Positions 1 through 9,870 of a stretch of DNA of 64,000 nucleotides are shown here, in pieces (the stretch's first letter is position 1; each line of letters starts with the position of its first letter). Both the position numbers and the translations under genes were made by a program. Under the pieces are notes generated by a model that was not told the DNA's origin, made no database searches, and saw only the letters and a list, made by a program, of their open reading frames with translations. Source of the DNA: Hybos culiciformis (Eukaryota; Arthropoda; Insecta; Diptera; Hybotidae); contig OZ023273.1 in NCBI GenBank assembly GCA_964007475.1, positions 56,253,834 through 56,317,833 of the forward strand, written 5' to 3'.

Positions 1-1552
1 CCTTAAAATTATAGTTCAGAATGGAATAAATCATTTGTATTTTATATAGTGTAGATTTAATTGGGGGAACAAAATTAAAGTATAGCACTTGCAATTGCTA
101 ACATTCAACACTTCTATATATTAAATTAAAAAATAATTTTCGATCGTTTCATTTTAATAATCATAAAATACATAGATTAAAAAGCATTGCATAATATTGA
201 ATAAATATTATGGAAGAAATTATATGAAAAATATGAAAGAAAGTGAACCTATGGTGTGCAGAACATATATGCAGAAATTTATAGAACAAAATTCTGCAAT
301 TAATGTGTCTAAAAGAAATATCTTCGAAAATATTTGTTTTTCATACATTATATATAAAAGACCCAGGTCCCTACTTTATTTTCCATTTTTTTTATGTTAT
401 CTGCATATTTTATTTATGCAATCGTAAGAAGTAACGTTAGACCACCCTGTGTAACAAAATTTTTTCAGTATATACAAATATAAACATATTCTTAAATAAT
501 CTTACCAAAAGTTTCATCATCATTTCTATTTTTTACAGTTCACTTTTATTAAAAAAAAAAATTTTTTCGAGCAAGTAAAACACTTTTAATAAAAATCAAT
601 TTTATGTTGTTCGGTGAATGTTTGGCTTTTTTTTTTGTATTGTGTTACACACCTAAAGGAAAGTAAATCCTTGAAGCAATCCTTTTTGGTGTCAATAACA
701 GTGTTAATGTCAATAAGCAAATAAATATTCAAATAAATATGGGAAAACTCTGACAGTATAAAATAATATATTTCACCAACAATGTTAAATCCTTAAAAAA
801 GGAAAATTCTCTGTATAACTTCTTCGAATTTTTTTTTATTATTAAGTAATTTAACAGAATTTTTTTTTTTTTAATATTTTCTTTAATTTTTCTCTGTTTA
901 TTTTATTTATTTATATGTATATATATTTATTTTAAGAAAATAAGCTTTAAGCGTTTATTTATTATTGTCTTATGTTTTTGCAGACAACTTGCTCGGGACT
1001 TTGTTTAAAAACAAACTTCAGCGTAAAAATCAATGTACAATTGCTTTTATACCACTTCCTACCACAATTTTATTTTGTTTCTTGTTGTACAAAAATAAAA
1101 GAAAACAAAAATAAAATATTAATGTAAATTTATGAAAAAAGCATAAATTGCACGCAAATAGCGAAAAAAAAAAAAAAGCTCTAGATTTAAAAGTTTATGA
1201 ATATATTTCATTTATTATTTTTATTTTTTTTTTGAATTTCTATAAAATACGTGAAAAAAAATTACACTAATTTTCATGCATTTTTTGTCATTCTGGAATT
1301 TATAATTTCCCCTAGGGGCGTAATGATAAAACAAAATTCTTGTGCTACACTTGTTGTAAGATTTGTTGCATAAAGATATAACAAAGATGTTTTTTTTTTC
1401 ATGAAAAAAAAAGAAGAAAAAAATATAATTTTAGATTTATGTAAAGAACACCACCAAAAGTTAAATATTTGTATTCTTTAAATATTTTTCAGAAAATTTA
1501 TATGTAGTTCATATCTTTAAAAGTATGGTAAGTTAAGGAAATATCATAGCAC
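1..1552. other. AT-rich non-coding DNA
   Basis: There is no recognisable gene or element here. The stretch has many A and T homopolymer runs and short open frames of biased composition (F, K, I, Y, N) that look like chance products of base composition. A short GC palindrome, CCCCTAGGGG, sits near 1310 but has no other context. Confidence 0.6.
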
Positions 1553-1640
1553 ATATTGATATTATATAATTAGTATTGATATTATATAATTATATATGAT
1601 ATTATATAAATATAATTAATATTGATATTATATAATTAGA
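1553..1640. repeat. AT-rich tandem repeat, unit about 20 bp
   Basis: Four imperfect copies of a unit close to TATTGATATTATATAATTA follow one another. The third copy has diverged. It looks like a local minisatellite and has no evident function. Confidence 0.8.
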
Positions 1641-1819
1641 AGATTTTCTGTTTTAAATTTTGATTTAAAAAAATTTTAAGATTTTTTTAACATGAGCAAA
1701 GTACTAAAATATCAAAAATCGAGGAATCAGTCTCGACTAAGTTCTAAATAATTAAATTAATTATTATTGTACATATTTGTTATTAAAATGTGTTAGCGTA
1801 TTGATTGACATTTCGTAGG

Positions 1820-2472
1820 CCCAAAATTATAATGTCGTATCTGCATTTCTTGCGAAAATGAGTTAAGAATTGATCTTTATATTTTTTGAGAAGATCTTTC
1901 GATGTGTCTTATCTACGTTGCTGTGTGTTTAATAGTTCCCGAGATATTCAGTGTCGATTATGTCGTAAGTGACCTAAAAAGGATTTAATAAAATATTATA
2001 ATGTCGTAACCAACAAAATGATGTCATTTACGACAGAATTGTATGTAAAATTTCGATAAAAAAAATTAAATATTATAATGTCGTAACTGCTATTTCTATA
2101 TATAATTTGGCTTTTAAATAAATAATTGTCTCTTAATTCTTAAAAGTTGTAAAAGATCATTTAATGTAATTAAAGTGTTAAAATAAACTTGAAAAAATAA
2201 AGATTTGAACATAAATTTTCAGTATTATAATATCGTATCTGTATGAAATTTCAATTTTTCTCGGACCTTAAGGTAAAGAAGTCAAAAAAAAGGCTGTTAT
2301 TACTTGGTAGCATAAAATATGCTTTTAAGACACAAATCTAAAAAGATTATTGAGACGAATTACGAAAAAAAATTAAAAGTTTTTCGGCTCAATTTTTTTT
2401 CCGAGCGTTCCAAACTTTAAAGTCGATTTTCTCGAAACTTAGTTTTTGCAGATACGACATTATAATTTTGGG
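1820..2472. mobile_element. Non-autonomous TIR element, family unassigned
   Basis: Perfect 26-bp inverted repeats, beginning CCCAAAATTATAATG and ending in TGCA, bound a 653-bp non-coding interior. The motif ATTATAATGTCGTA of the TIR recurs inside near 1995 and 2071, with a variant near 2224. Such subterminal repeats in DNA transposons often act as transposase binding sites. I could not find a clean target-site duplication: the flanks GTAGG and TCGAC keep partial inverted similarity, so the true ends may lie a few bases further out. The CCC start recalls piggyBac ends, but TTAA flanks are absent. No transposase is visible. Confidence 0.75.
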
Positions 2473-4216
2473 TCGACTATTTATCTCATTCTTCTTCAAA
2501 TATTAGGATCTTATTTTTCATATAAGTTCAAACTGTTAATAAAATTCTTAATAAAATCTCCATTATTTATTCTTTTTGTAATAAAAATATTAAATTTATA
2601 GCGTTATCAATTTAATAAAAATTTATTGATATGCATGCACACTGTGTTGAAGTTTATTGCACACATCTGGTGATGCATTAAAATTTAAGATACTTTTGTA
2701 ATGTATTTAACTTATAAAAATAAAAAGAGAACATATTTTTTTGAAATTTACAATAATTTAAAAAAAAAAAGCATTTATTTTGGTTATATAGATATGTATA
2801 AATGAAAAAAAAAGCTCTTTGAAAGTTAGTTAAATTACAAATACAAGAAATAACAAAAAAATATAAACTTGTTGTTTTGCCCATATAAATTGGTATTTGC
2901 TTTGAACAATAAATTTTTCTCATTCTGTTGTCCAGTCACTTTTTTTTTTGTCTACAATTTAAAAAAAAATTTATTAAAATAAACTCCAAAATATTAAATT
3001 CAACGCAGTTATTGTTAAATTTATTTTTTAAGATACGTTTTCCAAAACCTCTTAATTAGATTAAAATACTCACATAGTCACATCTTAGACACAATCGGAT
3101 AATTATTAAGACTCTTGACCGTTGAGAACTTCTAATTCTCAAATTCTGAATCTGAAAATCTTACCCTTTTGTTTTACTGAAGAAGTTAAACGATCGAAAT
3201 CGATAAAGTAGTTTCAAATTATAAGCATTTTGACAGAAAATGAAAAAAGAAGATGGAAAAATTCTTAGCTCTTAGTTGTTAAACGTGCTATTTCATTATT
3301 CCATCTATCTCAAATTAAAGTTAAACTATTTTTCGTACTCCGTAATTATTTAATAAAAATATAACTGAATCAACCTATAAAAAAAAACGAGGAAATTAAA
3401 AACTTGTAACAAAGTTATAACAAATTTTGCTCTGGACTGCATAGTTGCATTTTTATTTTACTCTGTTTAATTCTAAAATTGTTAAGGTTGACTTCACATA
3501 AAATATTTTTTTATTTGAAGTTTTGAATTAAAATAGGTATATAGGTAATACGCCAGTTTGGTGGTTCATTTTTAAATAAAATATTTTCAATGTTTTGATT
3601 CTATTATGTACAAGTACATATTTATTTGTATATCTGTAAGCTGTAATAATTGTTTTTTTTTTATAATATAGCTATTTATATATAATTTTTGAGGTATGAA
3701 AATATGTATAATTTAAAAAAAAATTTTAAATGTTTCTTTTATTTTATATTAATGAATTTAAGTTTTAAATGGGTGTTGATAAAAATTATGTAAGAAGACT
3801 ATATTAAATATTTTCAGAAAATATTTTAAGGAAATTAATTACTTAACTATTGATGCCAATGACCAGCGATAAAATTTAATGGATCATGAGACAATTACGT
3901 AACTCGAAGTAGGTAGAATATGTTGCATAATCGATTTAATTAATATTTCTGAAAGCTTACAGCAATACATAAGAACTTAAAATTTAAAAACCCTTAAAAT
4001 TTGGAAGCAAAATCAGTTTTATTTTCAGAACTTTGACTATAGTTTTTGACATTGAAAATATTAAATCAAAATTGCTTTTGTCTCAGAATTATTTTTTTTT
4101 GGTTAAAATGACAAAAATGGAATTAAAAATTTGCATTCTTATTTTTTTGAAGTTTATACTTCTTTAGCGGCGTTGGAAGAAATTTGGTAGAGGGTAAAAA
4201 ACCATTTTCATATAGA
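2473..4216. other. AT-rich non-coding DNA
   Basis: There is no gene or element that I can support. The part around 3060-3220 is slightly less AT-rich but carries no open frame or splice-like structure that I recognise. Confidence 0.55.
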
Positions 4217-4262
4217 ATTTTTCTGAGAATCGTCATCATTTTTCTGAGAATCGTCCGTCATC
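4217..4262. repeat. Short tandem duplication, about 21-24 bp
   Basis: The words ATTTTTCTGAGAATCGTC and CATCATT occur twice in a row, the second time with a small CCGT insertion. It lies just outside the start of the duplicated tRNA-module element. Confidence 0.75.
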
Positions 4263-4295
4263 ATTTTTCAAATATTAAAAAAAAAAACAAACCAT

Positions 4296-4352
4296 AATTG
4301 GGTTCGAACCTGGCACCTTCAAACTGGTGTTCTATCCACTAAGCCATACGAC
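4296..4352 (-). pseudogene. tRNA-like module (copy A, left)
   Basis: On the minus strand an A box TGGCTTAGTGG (4336-4346) and a B box containing GGTTCGAACC (4301-4310) lie in tRNA order. The anticodon arm is partly deleted compared with the same module in copy B (6725-6786), so it cannot be a working tRNA. The flank TTTCTAAAAT and following bases are shared with the other modules. It is most likely a tRNA-derived repeat component that may keep Pol III promoter boxes. Confidence 0.7.
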
Positions 4353-4413
4353 CATATAATTTTTGCTTTCTAAAATCATATAAAGAGTCTTCTAAATAAT
4401 ATAAAAATTCAAG

Positions 4414-4502
4414 TTCTTTAAGGTTCATGAATACGGTTAGTTCTTTAAGGTTCATGAATACGGTTAGTGGAATGAAATAAACGGGTTCGTGAATACGATT
4501 AG
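4414..4502. repeat. 27-bp tandem repeat between the two tRNA-like modules (copy A)
   Basis: Two exact 27-bp units that include AAGGTTCATGAATACGG are followed by a degenerate third unit with GTTCGTGAATACGATTAG. The same arrangement is present in copy B, so it predates the duplication. Confidence 0.85.
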
Positions 4503-4605
4503 TGGAAGGAAATAAGAGAGAAATTTTTAAAATAAATTCCGGGGATTTTAATTATTAAAGAAGACAAGTGCTCTTTTATGTTATTTTAGAAAGCTGAAAT
4601 CATAA

Positions 4606-4677
4606 GGGCAATATGGCTGAGTGGATAGAATATCGGATTACAATTCTGAAGGTGCCAAGTTCGATCCCCCGATACTG
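4606..4677 (+). pseudogene. tRNA-like module (copy A, right)
   Basis: This 72-base, tRNA-sized segment starts GGGCAATATGG. It has an A box TGGCTGAGTGG (4614-4624) and a B-box-like AAGTTCGATCC (4657-4667). The anticodon arm can fold as a 5-bp stem TCGGA/TCTGA around the 7-base loop TTACAAT. The acceptor ends do not pair well and the T stem is weak, so I read it as tRNA-derived and not as a functional tRNA gene. Confidence 0.7.
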
Positions 4678-4938
4678 AGAATTTTATGAAATTTTTTTTT
4701 TTTTAATTTTTTTAACATAATAATGTAGTTACGCCAAATACAAAATACCAAAGAGGGAGAGATAATAAATTGGTCAATTAATTTTTGCAGATTGATCTAA
4801 TTAATTTCCGTAAAGCGTCATAATTTTTAAAGTTAAAATTTTTCTCTTAATTTAAGTATCTGTACTTCGTTTTGGTAAAAAAAAACACACGAAGCAGTCA
4901 TAGAACTGCTTACAGAAGTTTATACTTAAGATTTAAAC

Positions 4939-5856
4939 TAGGAAATGCAAAACCGGATTTTCGGATTCCGGAATTCCGTTTTTTTTTGAAGTTCGAAAAT
5001 TCCGGAATTCAAAATGGTAAATTCCGGAATTCAAAATGGCAAATTCCGAATTTTTCGAATTTGAAAGAGCTTTTACTGGCGGGATTTTTGAGTAATTTTT
5101 CATTTTTTCATGTTTTATTCGAACATCAAGCTGTTATTGTAATTAAAAAAAAACAAATCTAAATAGTAGGTTACCGCAAGTCTGCAAATACATAAAGCTT
5201 TTTTTTATATTTATCAACAATAACTAAAATAAATTGTAGTCGCAAGTGGTTTTCAAAGTAAGTCATTAAGGTATATCAGTTTTATGTTTTAAAAATTTTG
5301 TAGATAAAATCACTTTCAGAATCAAAGTCAGAAGTTTTAAAAAAATCATCGATTCAATCCGAAACTCGCAGTGAAATTAAATTTTGGGATCAAGGGGGCC
5401 CCCGAGGAACACTATTGCAAAATCTGTACAATAGTTTATTAACAACTAGCGTAGAATCAGAACGCGCTCCTCCAACTAGCGTAGAATCAGAACGCGCTTT
5501 CTCCGCTGCACGTATATTTTCTACAAAAATTCGATCAAGACTTAATGATAAAACATTGGATACTTTGTGTTCTTTAAGAGGCTTTTTCAAAAAGCAAACT
5601 GAAAATTAAACTTAATTTTTACATTCAGTATTTATTTTAATAAAAAATATTTAATTATTTAATTTTTTACAATTTAATGTTTGTTATAAGTTAATGTTTT
5701 GAACTAAAAATACACTTTAAAGAATAATTTAATTTTTTTTTTTGAATATATTTTAATTTTTCTATGAAATTCCGGAATTAACCGGAATTCCGGATTTGAT
5801 GGCAATGAAATTTCGAAAATCCGGAATTCAATTTTTGTAAAAAAATGCATTCCCTA
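4939..5856 (+). mobile_element. hAT element, internally deleted, with 8-bp TSD
   Basis: The ends are TAGGAAATGCA and TGCATTCCCTA, with perfect 8-bp target duplications ATTTAAAC at 4931-4938 and 5857-5864. TIRs of about 11 bp starting TAG and an 8-bp TSD are hAT hallmarks. Both subterminal regions are packed with the word ATTCCGGAATT, including a 21-bp tandem repeat near 5012-5050. The interior keeps only the final part of a transposase frame (5415-5609). A second, much more rearranged copy lies at 20,624-22,331 in reverse orientation. Confidence 0.9.
5415..5609 (+). pseudogene. hAT transposase C-terminal fragment
   Basis: The frame encodes about 64 residues ending SRLNDKTLDTLCSLRGFF and a short tail. 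This matches the conserved C-terminal dimerisation region of hAT transposases (pattern ESERAFSAA, then IFSTKIRSRL, then LDTL). The upstream DDE and zinc-finger (BED) parts are absent, so the protein is not functional. A 30-bp direct duplication (5445-5474 and 5475-5504) repeats the segment TSVESERA, an unusual recent scar. The family assignment rests on motif recognition only. In the genome this fragment is carried between the TIRs of the 918-bp element. Confidence 0.85.
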
Positions 5857-5860
5857 ATTT

Positions 5861-5983
5861 AAACTATGAAATAACAGTGGCTACAAATAATGGACTGCTT
5901 TTGGACTGATGGACTAATTTTTATTTTAATTTACATTTTGTGCTGAGCAGCCCATCATTTGTAGCCACTGTTATTCATAGTTT
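5861..5983. repeat. Palindrome of the tRNA-module element (copy A)
   Basis: The arms AAACTATGAAATAACAGTGG... and its reverse complement, each about 32 bp, surround a loop of about 60 bases. The same palindrome occurs in copy B at 7378-7510 with its loop in the opposite orientation, which suggests inversion by recombination between the arms. Confidence 0.8.
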
Positions 5984-6376
5984 TTAAACATTATATCCTA
6001 TAAAACAAATTTATAATATTGGACGCACTAAACTCGTTACAAATAATTTTATTAAAGCCTTGAGAAACAACATAGGTATATTTTGGCATTGATAGTATAG
6101 ATATCGATCAAGTAATTTATCATTATAGGTTTTCCCGGCTCAAAATATGCAAAAAAAAAATTTTTCAAAATAGGTAACTCTGGTGAAATAAAGATTACCA
6201 GACCAAAAATTTTGGGTAGGAATTCATAATTATCGTACACTTTTTTAATTTCAAATATATGTATATATAGGGCCCAATATTACAAGCAAAAAAATTACAT
6301 ATTCTACCAATAAAAAAATTATGTTCAAAAAAATTAAAAATTATTATGTTCAAAAAAATGAAAAAAAAATGTATTC

Positions 6377-6448
6377 ATTGGGTGGAATCGAACCTGACAC
6401 CTTCACTCTTATAGTCCGATGTTCTAGCCACCAAGCCATATAGCCCAT
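6377..6448 (-). pseudogene. Third tRNA-like module, isolated
   Basis: On the minus strand there is an A-box-like TGGCTTGGTGG (6428-6438) and a perfect consensus B box GGTTCGATTCC (6384-6394). The module is 72 bases long, the size of a tRNA. Its flank TTTCTAAAAT with an A-rich continuation is also seen beside the other modules, so it is the same repeat family. The anticodon and acceptor arms pair poorly. This copy lies between the two larger duplicated elements and has no partner module in opposite orientation. Confidence 0.7.
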
Positions 6449-6572
6449 ATGATTTTGGATTTCTAAAATATAATAAAAAATTCTAATAAACCATTCATTT
6501 TGTTTTTTTTTTATTTATTTGGAACAAGAAAAACTATTAATTTTCTCCATCTGTCAGTACCAATAATTTTTA

Positions 6573-6594
6573 GGGACGGGGGGGAGTAAGGGGA
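6573..6594 (+). other. G-rich tract, possible G-quadruplex
   Basis: GGGACGGGGGGGAGTAAGGGG stands out sharply in this AT-rich DNA. It has enough G runs of three or more to allow an intramolecular quadruplex. It lies just upstream of copy B of the tRNA-module element and may be the edge of an unrecognised repeat. Confidence 0.5.
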
Positions 6595-6724
6595 CTCCCG
6601 ATCGCCCTCGTCTTTTAGGTCATACCAGTACCCACTAACAAAAAAACAATTTTTGTCTTATTACTTGTAGAAATCATTTTATTATGTAAAAAAAATTGAA
6701 ATATTAAAAAAAAAACAAATCATA

Positions 6725-6786
6725 ATTGGGTTCGAACCTGGCACCTTCAGACTTATTAGTCTGGTGTTCTATCCACTAAGCCATAT
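6725..6786 (-). pseudogene. tRNA-like module (copy B, left)
   Basis: On the minus strand there is an A box TGGCTTAGTGG (6773-6783) and a B box with GGTTCGAACC. Unlike copy A, it keeps a full anticodon-like hairpin with stem CAGAC/GTCTG around a 6-base TAATAA loop. The T stem is imperfect. It is a better preserved version of the module at 4296-4352. Confidence 0.7.
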
Positions 6787-6847
6787 AATTTTTGCTTTCT
6801 AAAATCATATAAAGAGTTTATTCTTCTAAATAATATAAAAATTCAAG

Positions 6848-6901
6848 TTCTTTAAGGTTCATGAATACGGTTAGTTCTTTAAGGTTCATGAATACGGTTA
6901 G
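6848..6901. repeat. 27-bp tandem repeat between the tRNA-like modules (copy B)
   Basis: Two exact 27-bp units, identical to those of copy A at 4414-4467, are followed by the same degenerate third unit. Confidence 0.85.
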
Positions 6902-7039
6902 TGGAATGAAATAAACGGGTTCATGAATACGATTAGTGGAAGGAAATAAGAGAGAAATTTTTAAAATAAATTCCGGGGATTTTAATTATTAAAGAAGACA
7001 AGTGCTCTTTTATCTTATTTTAGAAAGCTGAAATCATAA

Positions 7040-7111
7040 GGGCAATATGGCTGAGTGGATAGAATATCGGATTACAATTCTGAAGGTGCCAAGTTCGATC
7101 CCCCGATACTG
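7040..7111 (+). pseudogene. tRNA-like module (copy B, right)
   Basis: This is identical over its length to the plus-strand module of copy A: A box TGGCTGAGTGG, B-box-like AAGTTCGATCC, and an anticodon-like 5-bp stem with 7-base loop TTACAAT. It faces away from the left module, so the two form a divergent or convergent pair around the 27-bp repeats. Confidence 0.7.
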
Positions 7112-7311
7112 AGAATTTTATGAAATTTTTTTTTTTTAATTTTTTTTACATAATAATGTAGTTACGCCAAATACAAAATACCAAAGAGGGAGAGATAATA
7201 AATTGGTCAATTAATTTTTGCAGATTGATCTAATTAATTTCCGTAAAGCGTCATAATTTTTAAAGTTAAAATTTTTCTCTTAATTTAAGTATCTGTACTT
7301 CGTTTGGGTAA

Positions 7312-7569
7312 AAAAAAAAAAACACACGAAGCAGTCATAGAACTGCCTACAGAAGTTTATACTTAAAGATTTAAAAACTATGAAAAAAACTATGAATAAC
7401 AGTGGCTACAAATGATGGGCTGCTCAGTACAAAATGTAAATTAAAATAAAAATCAGTCCATCAGTCCAAAAGCAGTCCATTATTTGTAGCCACTGTTATT
7501 TCATAGTTTAAATCTTAAGTATAAACTTCTGTAGGCAGTTCTATGACTGCTTCGTGTTTTTTTTTTGGC
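7312..7569. repeat. Foldback hairpin ending copy B
   Basis: A two-tier inverted repeat has arms of roughly 90 bp. The outer arm carries CAGAAGTTTATACTTAA and the inner arm carries AACAGTGGCTACAAATGATGG. The loop is about 65 bases. A duplicated AACTATGAA word interrupts the left arm. Confidence 0.85.
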
Positions 7570-7572
7570 AAG

Positions 7573-9870
7573 AGTATGAAGAGTATGAATATGAACTATG
7601 ATCAACATTATACTAATGTCTTCATTGTCACGTATTTTAGACTAAACGTTTAATAAGTTCAACAAAATAAATGATCTTTTGATAAAAGTAATGACAAAGT
7701 AAAAGTTTTTAATTTTTTTTTAATGTAGAGAAAACAGTCAATTAAATTTAATTAAATTAATCAAAGACCAAAAATTTTCTTTCATGCAAGTACACGTAAG
7801 ACTTAACTATTAAGTCGGTAAGGGCTTAGGTTAATTAATTAATAATTTATTTATTTCTTGTCAAAATACTTCTAAATAGTACATTGAAATCATGAATTTA
7901 GCTTAATTTATTTATAAAAATCTTTTGCATATAAACCAATATTGTACCATTGAGCTTATAAACGAATTAAAGAAATGATTTTCTTATGAGATATGAAATC
8001 ATTTTATTTTTTTTTTAAATATTGCAATTATTTACAAAAAATGTTTATTTTTTTTCTTTTCAACAGAAATCAGGTTGATCTAGTTTTCTTTCATACACTT
8101 ACACATAAAAACTCAAACATACTTAATTCAATTAATCACCATTGTAATCAAAATATTTATGTTTTTGCAATATTAATGAATAAATTTATATATTTATAAG
8201 AAAGAAATTCAATTAAAATTACGAAAAATTAATTTTTTCAGGGATGACTTCTCAATTATAGGTGAATTGTGGGATGATTGCTTCAGAGGTCTACCATATT
8301 TTATATTGTATTTAAAAAAAAAAAAGTTTTTACATACAATAATAATTTTTAAATTTTATTCGCGAAGTATATACGGAAGTAAGAACATACTTCGTATACA
8401 TTCAAAAAAGTTAAAATCATTTCTTTAACAAATTTATTATAATTAAATTTCATGTTATAAATTGCACATAATAATTAAATTAAAATATTTAAAAAACATA
8501 TTATCCAATAATATTGTCAATTACATTTACGTCAACGTGCCTGTCAATTCAAAATTAAGTGGTAATTGCTTTTGATTGTAATTAAAGTATCGAAATGGGA
8601 ATCATAAATATAAGTTTTTTGAAAAAATTAACCAGTAAATGTTTAATAATGATTATTCCATCAAAACATTCAAAACCAATATCCAAAATTTTAATATGTA
8701 CATTATATCAATCTATACCAACATATCAATGTACCTAATTACATCTTTCAATACTTATTTTCGTATATAATAAAAATAAAAAAAACAATTTAATCTTATT
8801 TATACATTTTCCTATAAACAACAATTAAAGCTATAAAGGTGAACACAAGTGTTTCTCGACATCACAACACGCACTTTTTCTGTTATTATTGTAATAGTTA
8901 TCTGTGTTTGTAATAAAATTATTAAATCTTTGTAGTTATTTTATTATAATGCTTGACAGAAAATATTTTGTCATTACATTCTTTTCAAGGAATTCAGCAT
9001 TTTTTTTCATTTCCTTTTTATGGTGTTCATATTGTCGTAACATAACATTGATAACTTGAACTAGAATTGTAACATAAAATGAGTTAAAAAAGTTTTGTTG
9101 TAAGTGAATTAAAGAAAATACGAAATATGTAACACTGTGGAAAAGAAATGTAATTTATGAAAAAAAGTATTCTAAAGTATTCTAATTATAAAATATTTGT
9201 TTTGGACGTATTAAATTTACCACAAATGAAAAGCTATATTATGTACTTGGTGTATGCCGATTCTCAAATTTATGTTTATTATATAAATTAGTTGTTGTTT
9301 TCATTTTATCATAAACATATATTTAGTGTAAATATCTCTGTTACTGAATTATATATAAAAAAAATAAATTATTGTATTAAATATAGTGTATTTATGTTGA
9401 ATTTAATGTAAAACCTTTGTCCATATTAATTACTTTAATAAGAATTTTTGTATTGTATTTTCTTTCTGATGAGATTTTAGTTATTGTGGTATAGGATAAT
9501 TAGATACAAGCTTATATTGTACAATGTACATTATCAGATTTCAATCAAATAAATTGCATCATTATTCTAAGGGAAATAGGCAGCAGAAAACAGGATTATA
9601 AAGAAATCTTTCAGGATTATAAAGAAATAAAAAACCAAAAGTTTAATTTTAAATAAAAAAAACCAGAAAACAAATGTAAATTGAAAATAATTAGGAATAA
9701 AAATTATAACATATAAATTTAATTCTTTATTGTCAATTTATGAACTAATTAAAAACATTTTAAATTCTTATTTTTTTTAACCTCGAAATGATTAATGATT
9801 GCATCAGCTTTTATTAAGACCCTTTTGCTCAATCTTGTTTTAATTTTTGTTTAAATCTAATATGTACTAG
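7573..9870. other. AT-rich non-coding DNA
   Basis: There is no secure gene. Two local details: a splice-acceptor-like TTTTTTCAG at 8233-8241 followed by a short open frame (see findings), and a short imperfect inverted repeat TATACGGAAGTA/TACTTCGTATA near 8370-8400. Confidence 0.5.

Larger units (their letters stand above)
4270..5985 (+). mobile_element. tRNA-module element, copy A, split by a hAT insertion
   Basis: The 4270-4938 part is nearly identical to 6700-7378 (copy B). In order, it holds a tRNA-like module on the minus strand, a 27-bp tandem repeat, a tRNA-like module on the plus strand, a T-rich run, and an arm that contains GAAGCAGTCATAGAACTGC. A hAT element (4939-5856) then interrupts it. 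After that it resumes with the palindrome built on AACAGTGGCTAC (5861-5983). The second outer arm present in copy B is missing here, so this copy is truncated at its right end. The two modules and their flanks are themselves an inverted pair. It could be a foldback DNA element that captured tRNA-derived sequence, or a SINE pair that became part of one. Confidence 0.7.
6700..7572 (+). mobile_element. tRNA-module element, copy B, with complete foldback end
   Basis: This is nearly identical to copy A (4270-4938), including both tRNA-like modules and the 27-bp tandem repeat. It then has a complete nested hairpin: an outer arm with GAAGCAGTCATAGAACTGC, an inner palindrome with AACAGTGGCTAC, and the reverse complement of the outer arm at 7503-7569. 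It is not interrupted by the hAT element, so the duplication predates that insertion or the insertion hit only one copy. No coding capacity is visible. Confidence 0.75.

Noticed and set aside
4606..4677. Functional tRNA gene
   Set aside because: The A and B boxes and an anticodon-like arm are present, but the acceptor stem does not pair, the T stem is weak and the unit is part of a duplicated repeat. Annotated as tRNA-like instead.
8365..8402. loxP-like or recombination site (TATACGGAAGTA / TACTTCGTATA)
   Set aside because: A short imperfect inverted repeat in an insect-like genome; the resemblance is superficial.
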